DNA of 5,637 nt from Ruminococcaceae bacterium UBA1767 (GTDB taxonomy: Bacteria; Bacillota; Clostridia; Oscillospirales; Acutalibacteraceae), in assembly GCA_002315505.1 (NCBI GenBank), contig DCGX01000068.1:1-5637 (forward strand), given 5' to 3'. Below are positions 1 through 5,475 of the stretch, piece after piece; within the stretch, counting starts at the first letter, position 1, and each line of letters opens with the position of its first letter. Both the position numbers and the translations under genes were made by a program. The notes beneath the pieces are model-generated. The model was given only the letters and a program-made list of their open reading frames with translations. It ran no database searches and had not been told where the DNA came from.

Positions 1-567
1 ACGAGTGTGTCAACTTCATAACCTCATGTTTTCCTATCAGTAAAAGAAGCATTGCCCTCGGTGCCAGTAGTCCTCTTTAACTTGCTCTGTTAAGCGTAAA
101 CAAGATGATTATAGATAATCTTTTTTTCGGAGTCCCGAATGTTATTCAGTAGCCTGACACAGAGCGTCTGATTTTCTGTATTTTATTATGTCAGAAAAGC
201 ATTTTGAGTTGTGTACACATTGCTGACCACTATTCCGTTTGAAACAGAATATATTGTTTTGTCAACCCCAAAAACGTATTTACGGTTGTATGACTGATTT
301 TCGGAAAGCATCGATTTTTTGTATATTTATCCCACTTTTCGGAGAAACGGTGTATATTTGCTGAAAAACCATTAAAAACAGATAAAAATACGACTGAAAA
401 CAAGCAGAAAAAACGATAATTTTTACGTTATTTCGGTACTAATTGGTACTAAATGTAAGTATTGATATTATCATATTTTTTCGATTACCGTGTAGTAAAT
501 TTACAGTAAAATGTAGTAAGAAAATGTTGTACCAATTTACCGTTACTTTATTTCTGTATAAAAATAC
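1..567. other. AT-rich left flank without a credible gene
   Basis: I see no gene here. All frames carry frequent stops, and the one longer open stretch on the plus strand (from a TTG at 443) runs across the IS boundary into the inverted repeat and resembles no family, so it is spurious. On the minus strand the region should hold the rest of the integrase cut by the IS, if the insertion were simple. Translation of the minus strand leading away from 567 gives no integrase-like sequence in any frame. The composition is strongly AT-rich, with short repeats described separately at 435-519. It may be the interior or a remnant of the integrative element whose int end lies at 3456-3560, but this is inference. 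Confidence 0.6.
435..519. repeat. Cluster of short direct repeats spaced by about one helical turn
   Basis: Two copies of GGTACTAA lie at 435-442 and 445-452 (10-bp period). Three related units follow at 491-519: TGTAGTAA (491-498), TACAGTAA (502-509) and TGTAGTAA (512-519), whose AGTAA cores are 11 and 10 bp apart. A separate 9-bp inverted pair, AATTGGTAC at 441-449 and GTACCAATT at 529-537, frames the cluster. Such phased repeats are typical of arrays bound by one protein on one face of the helix, for example integrase arm sites, excisionase sites, iterons or operators. Which of these applies cannot be decided here. In AT-rich DNA some of this can arise by chance. Confidence 0.45.
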
Positions 568-634
568 TGTTAGCATCGGTCAAAAACAGCCACTGAGTAT
601 CGGTCGTTTTCAGCCAAATTTTGTCGGCTATTTT
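568..634 (+). repeat. Left terminal inverted repeat (IRL) of the IS21-type element
   Basis: The outer 36 bp (568-603) match the reverse complement of 3420-3455 perfectly. A 12-bp diverged stretch follows (604-615), then 19 further matching bases (616-634). Inside the repeat, an 18-bp unit of the form ATCGGTC-N5-CAGCCA occurs twice in direct orientation, at 575-592 and 599-616, with a 24-bp period. IS21-family ends are known to carry multiple transposase-binding repeats, so these are the likely IstA binding sites. Confidence 0.93.
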
Positions 635-885
635 CGTTTTTTATATGTTATTTTTTTTGTTATTTTTTTATTCTGAAAACATTGTTTAACCGAATACGAT
701 AAATGACAGAATGTACTGAATAAGCGAATGTATTTTTAATGTTAGTAAAGCGATTTTTTGTTTTAATCAGAAAATCCGAAAACCCGAATTATTGTTTTCT
801 GTTCGGCAAAATCGATGATGTTCGCTTAATGTAATCCGCAGATTTCCGTGTTCGTTGTTTTTCCATATTTCTTTTCATAATAATC
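635..885. other. Left internal spacer of the IS, between IRL and istA
   Basis: This stretch has no gene and is very AT-rich, with long T tracts near 636-670. Two dyads stand out. TAAGCGAA at 721-728 is mirrored by TTCGCTTA at 821-828. Between them, CAGAAAA at 768-774 pairs with TTTTCTG at 795-801, nested with GAAAAC (778-783) and GTTTTC (794-799). They could fold in a leader transcript or bind a protein ahead of istA. No function can be assigned from sequence alone. Confidence 0.4.
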
Positions 886-894
886 TGCTATACT
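886..894 (+). promoter_or_regulatory. Probable extended -10 promoter of istA
   Basis: TGCTATACT at 886-894 gives a TGn extension plus a -10 hexamer (TATACT) with five of six consensus bases, 33 bp ahead of the istA ATG at 928. No good -35 hexamer is placed 16-18 bp upstream, which an extended -10 site can tolerate. The gene then has a Shine-Dalgarno-like GGAAAGGA at 914-922. Confidence 0.45.
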
Positions 895-927
895 GTTTAC
901 GTCAACAGCACGGCGGAAAGGATTATT

Positions 928-2231
928 ATGAACAAAGAACAAAGACGAGATTGCGCAACCGTTTTGAATAATGCCATAGCCGAAATGAAAGAAGAACTCG
1001 GAGACCGTTTTCGTTTGAAAGCATCAACCTATCCGAACTTTCACGGAGGACGGGTATATCTCGAGCACGTTTAAGACGGCTTAAAAAGAACAATTTTTCA
1101 GAACCGATTACCGTTCCTGCGACCGCTAAGCACAGACCGAGCAAGCTTGACGGATACACATCGGTAATAGATTCCCTTTTGACGAATGGCGTCAGAAACT
1201 CATCTGTATGTTTAGATATTCTTCGCAAAAACGGATACACCGGAGGAAGAACAATTTTAAGTGAATATATTGCATCACATCTGCATCTGATGCCGTTAAA
1301 ACGTCAGGCGACAGGACCGCAAGGCAAAAGAAGTATACGTTACTCAACAGAGTCCGGTGAAGCTTTTCAGATGGATTGGGGCTTTACAAATGTTTCCGAT
1401 ACTTTAGGACAAACATACAAGGTTGCATGCTTTGCCATGATATGCCATCACTGCGGTCAAAGATATATAGAGTTCTTTCCCAATGCAAAACAGGAAAATC
1501 TGTTCATCGGTATGTTACACGCATTTTGTTTTATGGGAGTTCCGAAGTATGTTCTTACAGACAATATGAAAAGCGTTGTAATTCGCAGAGATTTAGACGG
1601 TCTTCCTATATGGCAGAAAGATTATGAAGCATTTATGAATACCGTAGGAATACAGACTAAGCTGTGTAAACCGTATCATCCGTATACAAAAGGGTCGGTT
1701 GAACGCCTTATACGCTTTGTTAAAGACAATTTCCTTGCGGGCAGAACATTTCATAATATCTCAGACTTGAACAGAACCGCACTTGAATGGTGCAACGAAC
1801 AGAATTCATGCTACCGTAAATACACAGATTCGGTTCCGGAAATAATGCACTCAAAAGAATGCACTGCTAATCTTCATGAACTGATTAAAACCGATTCGGT
1901 GATGTTTTATCTGTGTCCCGAAAGAAAGATTTCATTTGACGGATTCGTTAATTATGAAGGACGGCGTTTCGGCGTTCCGTATATGTATTCGGGTTCTACC
2001 GCAAGAATAATGCGAAACGGTGATACAATCTACGTTTATTCTTCCGATATGAAGACACTGCTCATGACATACAGTGTGAATGACGGACGGAAAGATAATT
2101 ACTGCGAGGACCAATTTGTAATTTCTCAACCTGAAGAATTACCGACAGCACCTGTAAATACACAGGTCTTTCAGCTTCCGAATTCCGGAGAAAATATCTC
2201 CTTTGACAAGTTCGACTTTGATAAGGAGTGA
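928..2231 (+). CDS. istA: IS21-family transposase IstA, with an N-terminal frameshift
   Basis: IstA is the DDE (RNase H-fold) transposase that binds the IS ends and cuts and joins DNA with help from IstB. The reading starts at ATG 928 behind a purine-rich ribosome site (MNKEQRRDCATVL...), then hits a stop at 1072 in that frame. The homologous reading resumes one base back at about 1008-1011, in a CGTTTTCG tract, and stays open to TGA 2229-2231. One extra T in the tract would give a 434-residue protein. In that numbering a helix-turn-helix lies at about 34-52 (LSELSRRTGISRARL). The catalytic triad is D150 (MDWG), D212 (VLTDN) and E259 (KGSVERL, after the HPYTKG motif). A C-terminal beta-barrel-like segment of IstA type follows (FDGFVNYEGRRFGVPY). 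The intact downstream part begins at TTG 1179 at the earliest usual start codon (350 aa) and lacks the helix-turn-helix. The break may be a pseudogene lesion, a sequencing error in a short T run, or -1 slippage; no canonical slippery heptamer is seen. Confidence 0.93.
2223..2228 (+). promoter_or_regulatory. Shine-Dalgarno site that sets the istB start
   Basis: AAGGAG at 2223-2228, inside the last codons of istA, lies 8 nt before ATG 2237. An in-frame GTG at 2228 would overlap the site itself, so ATG 2237 is the better start. The arrangement implies translation of istB from the same mRNA as istA, close to coupling. Confidence 0.8.
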
Positions 2232-2236
2232 ATGAT

Positions 2237-3049
2237 ATGAAAGAAACTGTATTTGAACGGTTTGAGAAAGCAAACTCAATATTGAAGCTTGATTTTACTT
2301 CAAAAGAATTGGCAAAATTGTCCGAAGAACTGGTGATTTCGGAAGAAGGACTTGAAGCGGTAGAAAAGGTATTTACATATCTGACGGATAAGAAAGTGCA
2401 GACAACTATCCATACGCTACTGAGAATGAGCCGTTTGCCGTTAAAAGAGCCGAAGACATTCGATAATTTCGACTTTTCCTTGATAAAAGGAAAAGATGCG
2501 GAGCAACTGAAAAATCTGTCTTCTCTTTCTGCTGTATATTCGCACAGAAATCTTGCGTTCATCGGTCCTCCCGGAACGGGAAAAACTCACCTTGCACAGG
2601 CATTCGGTTATGAATGCTGTCAGCACGGAATGAAAACATACTTTATTAAGGCTTCCGAATTAAGAGACAGATTTACAACCGCAAGACGAAGCGGAAAAGA
2701 AGATTCATGCCTTAACGGATTGGTAAGACCGTCATGCCTTATTATTGACGAAATCGGTCACTGTGAATTTGATAAGGAAAACACGAGACTGTTTTTCGAC
2801 CTTATTGACAGAAGATACAATAAAGAGGGCTATTTCAACATCATATTTACAAGCAACAAGAATCCCTCGCTGTGGAGAGAAAACTTCAATGAAGACACTA
2901 CTCTCCTCTGTGCATTGGACAGAATTTTCGATGAAGCTACCGTATTCAAGTTTAAGGGCGAAAGTTTTCGCGGAAAGAAGCTTGAAACAATCGCATTGCA
3001 GACAGGTCGAATTAAAGCGGTAGATTCGGAAAATACGGAAAACACATAA
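2237..3049 (+). CDS. istB: IS21-family helper ATPase IstB
   Basis: IstB is an AAA+ ATPase related to DnaC that assembles on target DNA and stimulates the IstA transposase. The protein is 270 residues from ATG 2237, the usual family length. Visible motifs are Walker A GPPGTGKT at 110-117, Walker B LIIDE at 168-172 followed by IGH, a sensor I-like TSN at 205-207 (IIFTSNKNPSLW), and LDR at 227-229 before IFDEATVFKFKGESFR, the conserved IstB C-terminal signature with the probable arginine finger. The N-terminal about 80 residues are the helical IstB leader domain. The start lies 5 bp after the istA stop, so the two genes form one operon. No lesion is seen. The frame stays unusually open after the TAA stop (see findings). 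Confidence 0.95.
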   Translation: MKETVFERFEKANSILKLDFTSKELAKLSEELVISEEGLEAVEKVFTYLTDKKVQTTIHTLLRMSRLPLKEPKTFDNFDFSLIKGKDAEQLKNLSSLSAVYSHRNLAFIGPPGTGKTHLAQAFGYECCQHGMKTYFIKASELRDRFTTARRSGKEDSCLNGLVRPSCLIIDEIGHCEFDKENTRLFFDLIDRRYNKEGYFNIIFTSNKNPSLWRENFNEDTTLLCALDRIFDEATVFKFKGESFRGKKLETIALQTGRIKAVDSENTENT

Positions 3050-3388
3050 AAATATTTACAAGCCGATGCTGTTGACTCGGTTATTTCGCTGCCGAAAAGA
3101 CAATCGCAGAAATTGCTCCGACGGTCTGAACAGTTTAAGGATAGCTCTGATAATTCGGCAAGATAAGAGTTTCGAGGGATTTTTCGCCGGATGATGAAAT
3201 ACGACGGAAAAAATCACCGCAGATTCCCCCGTGATAAATTTTCAGAATTGACCTTAAACAAAGCCGAAAAAGAAAACAAAAAATGAAGTATTAGCTCAAA
3301 TTACATACAAAAGCATAGTGTTGGCGGTAGGTAGGATATCCCATGACAATAGCAAAAAATGAATAAGAAAATATACAGACATAACAAC
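3050..3388. other. Right internal spacer of the IS, no confident gene
   Basis: No gene is supported between the istB stop and the right inverted repeat. The istB frame continues open for 38 codons to TAA 3164-3166, then for 39 more to TGA 3284-3286. The last part contains ATG 3191, giving a possible 31-residue basic peptide (MMKYDGKNHRRF...), with a weak GAGGGA 11 nt upstream. This could be eroded coding sequence, a tiny accessory ORF or chance. From 3290 to 3388 nothing is recognisable apart from the GGATATCC palindrome near 3333-3340. Confidence 0.45.
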
Positions 3389-3455
3389 AAAATAGCCGAC
3401 AAAATTTGGTCAAAAAACGCCGATACTCAGTGGCTGTTTTTGACCGATGCTAACA
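3389..3455 (-). repeat. Right terminal inverted repeat (IRR) of the IS21-type element
   Basis: This is the reverse complement of the left end. Positions 3420-3455 match 568-603 in all 36 bases, 3408-3419 are diverged, and 3389-3407 match 616-634. The second internal binding-site copy seen in the left end is degraded here (GACCAAA instead of CAGCCAAA). The element ends at 3455; the next base is integrase coding sequence. Confidence 0.93.
3440..3445 (+). promoter_or_regulatory. Outward-facing -35-like hexamer in the right end
   Basis: TTGACC matches five of six -35 consensus bases and points out of the element, ending 10 bp from its edge. In IS21 itself a -35 in the right end and a -10 in the left end combine when two copies sit in tandem, making a strong junction promoter. 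Here TAGCAT at 571-576 in the left end could be the partner, with a 16-17 bp spacer if the junction has 3-4 bp. At the present location no good -10 follows. Confidence 0.35.
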
Positions 3456-3560
3456 CATGCATTTGAATATCTGTTTTCCATTATTGTTTCTGCCGAGGTA
3501 TACCTTGAATTTGAAAGAGATAATCCTTCCTTCTTTTCGGTTAGGGTAAATAGTCGCCAT
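3456..3560 (-). pseudogene. Tyrosine recombinase (phage/ICE-type integrase), N-terminal fragment cut by the IS
   Basis: The fragment has 35 residues: MATIYPNRKEGRIISFKFKV, then YLGRNNNGKQIFKCM. It is the characteristic small N-terminal arm-binding (AP2-like) domain of Firmicutes tyrosine integrases, in which a short basic beta-sheet contacts arm-type att sites. The catalytic domain (R-K-H-R-H-Y) is entirely absent. The start is ATG 3558-3560, with AGAAGGA a few bases upstream. An in-frame extension further upstream would run through the terminator and into the tRNA and is rejected. Reading passes the junction into the IS and stops at TAG 3450-3452. The gene lies just downstream of a tRNA-Pro on the same strand, the usual position for an integrase that uses the tRNA 3' end as attachment site. 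The distal half is not found left of the IS. It is non-functional as it stands. Confidence 0.82.
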
Positions 3561-3595
3561 TTTTTTGTCCTTCTTTCCCGCAAATAACAGAAAAT

Positions 3596-3614
3596 GTTGA
3601 CCTTTTTGTTGACC
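3596..3614. repeat. Two GTTGACC direct repeats between int and tRNA
   Basis: GTTGACC occurs at 3596-3602 and 3608-3614, separated by five T (12-bp period), 36-54 bp upstream of the integrase start. Short direct repeats between the att core and int are often arm-type integrase sites, so that is the best guess. An autoregulatory operator is the alternative. Confidence 0.4.
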
Positions 3615-3645
3615 TGATGTAATTTGAAACATGATAATTGAAAAC

Positions 3646-3685
3646 AAAAAAAGCCTTGAAAACCTTATGTTTTCAAAGCTTTTTT
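3646..3685 (-). terminator. Intrinsic terminator of tRNA-Pro
   Basis: A nearly perfect 17-bp stem (one G-U pair in the minus-strand RNA) with a 5-nt loop at 3664-3668 begins two bases after the tRNA CCA end and finishes in a run of T on the minus strand (complement of 3646-3652). Because the stem base is itself A/T, it could also work for plus-strand transcription coming from the IS. It separates the tRNA transcript from int. Confidence 0.85.
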
Positions 3686-3686
3686 C

Positions 3687-3762
3687 TGGTCGGAGTGACA
3701 AGATTTGAACTTGCGACCTCTTGGTCCCGAACCAAGCGCGCTACCATCTGCGCTACACCCCG
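3687..3762 (-). tRNA. tRNA-Pro (anticodon CGG), CCA encoded
   Basis: The minus strand folds into a full cloverleaf. The 7-bp acceptor stem is CGGGGTG/CACTCCG with one G-U. The D arm is GCGC/GCGC and the anticodon stem is CTTGG/CCAAG around loop TTCGGGA, giving anticodon CGG. A 5-nt variable loop and a T arm GCAAG/CTTGT with loop TTCAAAT follow. Discriminator A is at 3690 and the 3' CCA is encoded at 3687-3689. It is 73 nt without CCA. The anticodon reads proline codon CCG. The adjacent integrase start suggests its 3' half is an integration site; the gene remains intact, as expected when the element restores the 3' end. Confidence 0.96.
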
Positions 3763-3804
3763 AAATATTAAATTATTGACAGATATTGTTTATCAAGCTT
3801 TGAT

Positions 3805-3833
3805 ATTATAGCACAAAAGCAGATAATAATCAA
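3805..3833 (-). promoter_or_regulatory. Promoter of tRNA-Pro
   Basis: On the minus strand, -35 TTGATT (3828-3833), a 17-bp spacer and a perfect -10 TATAAT (3805-3810) lie about 43 bp ahead of the mature tRNA 5' end. This is a strong sigma-A-type promoter giving a leader of roughly 35 nt to be removed by RNase P. Confidence 0.85.
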
Positions 3834-3872
3834 TAGGGTTCACAAATATTTCAAAAAAAACTTGATTCAACA

Positions 3873-3911
3873 ATAATCGGGGAGAAACCGTAATGATTTC
3901 ACCCCGATAAT
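3873..3911 (-). terminator. Hairpin terminator after thioredoxin
   Basis: A 15-bp stem with two mismatches (core CGGGG/CCCCG) starts two bases after the thioredoxin stop codon. The expected T run does not follow directly; the nearest eight T on this strand are at 3853-3860, about 12 nt further on. It may act as an inefficient terminator or as an mRNA 3'-end stabiliser. Confidence 0.6.
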
Positions 3912-3913
3912 AA

Positions 3914-4222
3914 TCAGTTTAAGAGAGCTAAAACAGCTTCTTTAGGTTTTACTCCTATTGATTTTGCGGTCTGTTTTCCGTTCTTGAAAACAAGAAGTGT
4001 CGGAATAGACATGATTCCGAATTTGTCTGCAAGCTCTGCCTGCTCATCGACATTAACCTTTCCGACTGTGACATCACTGCGTTCTTCTGCGATTTCTTCG
4101 AGTGTCGGTGCAAGCATTCTGCACGGTCCGCACCATGTTGCCCAGAAATCGAGGATTACGGGCTTGTCTGATTTTATTACTTTTTCTTCAAAATTTTCGT
4201 TTGTTATTTCTACTGTTGCCAT
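3914..4222 (-). CDS. trxA: Thioredoxin
   Basis: This is a cytoplasmic dithiol-disulfide oxidoreductase that reduces protein disulfides and is recharged by thioredoxin reductase, which is not in this window. The protein has 102 residues from ATG 4220-4222, matching the single-domain family length. The active site WCGPC is at 30-34 with the buried acid D25 (VILDFWA) and the cis-proline P74 (SIPTLLVF). The GKVNVDEQ segment and the final G-x-K/P helix are as usual. There is no signal peptide. An in-frame GTG at 4229-4231 would add MIN, but the AAGGA site at 4234-4238 lies only 2 nt from it and 11 nt from the ATG, so ATG is preferred. The gene has its own promoter in the gap behind the permease and need not be co-transcribed with it. 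Confidence 0.96.
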   Translation of the reverse strand: MATVEITNENFEEKVIKSDKPVILDFWATWCGPCRMLAPTLEEIAEERSDVTVGKVNVDEQAELADKFGIMSIPTLLVFKNGKQTAKSIGVKPKEAVLALLN

Positions 4223-4256
4223 GTTAATCACTTTCCTTTTCTTTTTTATTGTATGT

Positions 4257-4285
4257 ATTATATCATAAAATATCCGATTTGTAAA
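4257..4285 (-). promoter_or_regulatory. Promoter of thioredoxin
   Basis: On the minus strand, TTTACA (4280-4285), a 17-bp spacer and a perfect TATAAT (4257-4262) stand 34 bp ahead of the start codon. The -35 lies only about 10 bp beyond the permease stop codon, so the promoter fills the intergenic gap. Confidence 0.85.
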
Positions 4286-4296
4286 GTGAGCAAATC
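4276..4296. promoter_or_regulatory. Possible operator over the thioredoxin -35
   Basis: A perfect dyad GATTTG-N9-CAAATC (4276-4281 and 4291-4296) overlaps the -35 hexamer and reaches the permease stop codon. A repressor could bind it. No known redox regulator motif is recognised and a 6-bp dyad can be chance. Confidence 0.25.
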
Positions 4297-5410
4297 ACAA
4301 AGAGCAGATAATTACCAAAACAGCGAGGAAACCGAAATTGAAAAGTGAGAATTTGCCGATGTATTTTGCGGCTTCACCCGGTCTGCGGTGAATATATTCT
4401 CTGAATGTTATCAGACTTGCAAGTGAAGCGATAAGCGTACCCGTGCCGCCGATATTTACACCGCGAAGCAAATCCGCATAGTTTTCCGTAAAACGTGAAA
4501 GAAGAACCGCCGACGGAACGTTACTGATAACCTGACACGAAGCTACACTGAAAAGCAAAGTATTTTTTTCGAGCAGGAATGACATAAGGTCGTTTACGGC
4601 AGATATTCTCGACATATTCCCCGCAAATATAAAGAAAAATGCGAATGTGAATAAAAGTCCGTAGTCAACGTCTTTTAAGGCTTTTCTGTCTGCAAAAATA
4701 AGGACAAGGGGAATAATAATAAGCCCGGTAACATACGGAATAAATCTGAAAACTATCGCAATCGAAAGAGCGAATAAAACGAGATACAGCACCGTGCGTT
4801 TTGTCTGAAATTTATATTCGCATTCTTCCGTAAGTGCGATTTTTTCTTTTTTTACAAACAGACAGCAGATTAATATCAATGCAGTTGCGACAAGGAACGG
4901 AAGCAGCATTATCATCATGAATTCGCCGGTCGGAATCGAAAATCTTGTGTAGAGATAGAGGTTTTGCGGATTGCCGAAGGGGGTGAGCATCCCGCCGAGA
5001 TTTGCGGCGATGTTCTGGATGATGAAGGTGAAGGCGGCGTATTTGTCGTTCTTTGTGGATGAGAGGACGTAGTATCCCAGTGGCAGGAAGGTGAGCAGTG
5101 CCATGTCGTTGGCGATGAACATGGAGCCGATGAAGGTGATGTATGCCAGTGCCAGGATGCTCAGGCGCACCGTCTTGAACATCTTGACGATGTTCTGGGC
5201 CAGGCGGGTGAAGAAGCGGATGTTGCGCAGCGCGCCCACCACCGCCAGCACGCAGAAGAGGCAGGTCAGCGTCTTCCAGTCGAAATATCCCAGCCACTGG
5301 CGGTCCGGCGGGACTGCCAGCGAGGTCAGGAAGGCGGCGACGAGGGCGATGGAGAGGACCAGGTTCGTCCGGCAGATGTGCCCTATGTTGTGAAAGAAGA
5401 TTCTGATCAT
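4295..5410 (-). CDS. Polytopic anion/cation permease, ArsB/NhaD/SLC13-like (ion transporter superfamily)
   Basis: This is an integral membrane protein of 371 residues from ATG 5408-5410, probably moving an anion or dicarboxylate, or acting as a Na+/H+-type antiporter. The substrate cannot be read from sequence. Hydrophobic segments are at about 16-34, 46-62, 83-116 (two), 163-186, 206-240 (two), 250-264, 283-305, 318-335 and 350-371. Two half-repeats each hold a family-type re-entrant motif: FIANDMALLTFLP (98-110) with GGMLTPFGNPQN (139-150), and CQVISNVPSAVLLS (292-305) with GVNIGGTGTLIAS (317-329). A TTG at 5438-5440 is in frame but lies in the T run of a terminator, so ATG is chosen although no Shine-Dalgarno site precedes it. 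About the first 150 codons use almost only G/C third bases while the rest is AT-rich (switch near 4950-4990). The frame is intact throughout. Confidence 0.82.
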   Translation of the reverse strand: MIRIFFHNIGHICRTNLVLSIALVAAFLTSLAVPPDRQWLGYFDWKTLTCLFCVLAVVGALRNIRFFTRLAQNIVKMFKTVRLSILALAYITFIGSMFIANDMALLTFLPLGYYVLSSTKNDKYAAFTFIIQNIAANLGGMLTPFGNPQNLYLYTRFSIPTGEFMMIMLLPFLVATALILICCLFVKKEKIALTEECEYKFQTKRTVLYLVLFALSIAIVFRFIPYVTGLIIIPLVLIFADRKALKDVDYGLLFTFAFFFIFAGNMSRISAVNDLMSFLLEKNTLLFSVASCQVISNVPSAVLLSRFTENYADLLRGVNIGGTGTLIASLASLITFREYIHRRPGEAAKYIGKFSLFNFGFLAVLVIICSL

Positions 5411-5438
5411 GGAAAGAACGGAAATATCGCGAAGACGC

Positions 5439-5475
5439 AAAAAAGACGCTGGACAGCAGATGCTGTTCCAGCGTC
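5439..5475 (-). terminator. Strong intrinsic terminator just upstream of the permease
   Basis: On the minus strand, an 8+5 bp stem (GACGCTGG/CCAGCGTC outer, CAGCA/TGCTG inner, small internal loop A/TT, 2-nt loop) is followed directly by six T (5439-5444). It ends 28 bp before the permease ATG. It either ends an upstream minus-strand gene lying right of the window or is an attenuator in the permease leader. No clear competing antiterminator was found. Confidence 0.85.

Larger units (their letters stand above)
568..3455 (+). mobile_element. IS21-family insertion sequence, complete, istA frameshifted
   Basis: The element is defined by long terminal inverted repeats (568-634 and 3389-3455) starting with TGTTAGCATCGG and enclosing an istA-istB pair in the order and orientation of the IS21 family. 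It is 2,888 bp, somewhat longer than most family members, because about 290 bp lie between the left repeat and istA and about 340 bp between istB and the right repeat. IS21 elements normally make a 4-8 bp target duplication. The bases outside the two ends (AATAC at 563-567, CATGC at 3456-3460) do not match. The right end cuts a tyrosine integrase after codon 35. The missing duplication and the missing distal integrase part point to a deletion or recombination after insertion. Mobility now depends on whether the istA frameshift is real. Confidence 0.93.

Noticed and set aside
1..100. Short minus-strand open stretch (ending ...VKEDYWHRGQCFFY) as an integrase or transposase remnant
   Set aside because: It is only about 24 codons between stops, with no start and no motif I recognise. 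It does not match the conserved C-terminal tyrosine motif of integrases.
128..134. TCGGAGT as a second att copy matching the tRNA 3' end
   Set aside because: The identity with the tRNA end at 3690-3696 is only 7 bp and does not extend, so it is expected by chance.
443..676. 77-codon open frame on the plus strand
   Set aside because: It starts at TTG, crosses the left edge of the IS into its inverted repeat, is dominated by F/Y/V/I from AT-rich DNA, and matches no family.
2062..2562. Minus-strand open frames across istA and istB
   Set aside because: They are antisense to well-identified transposition genes and have no recognisable protein features.
3561..3701. N-terminal extension of the integrase fragment up to a start inside the tRNA
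   Set aside because: The extension runs through the tRNA terminator stem and into the tRNA gene. ATG 3558-3560 has a ribosome site and begins a typical integrase N-terminus.
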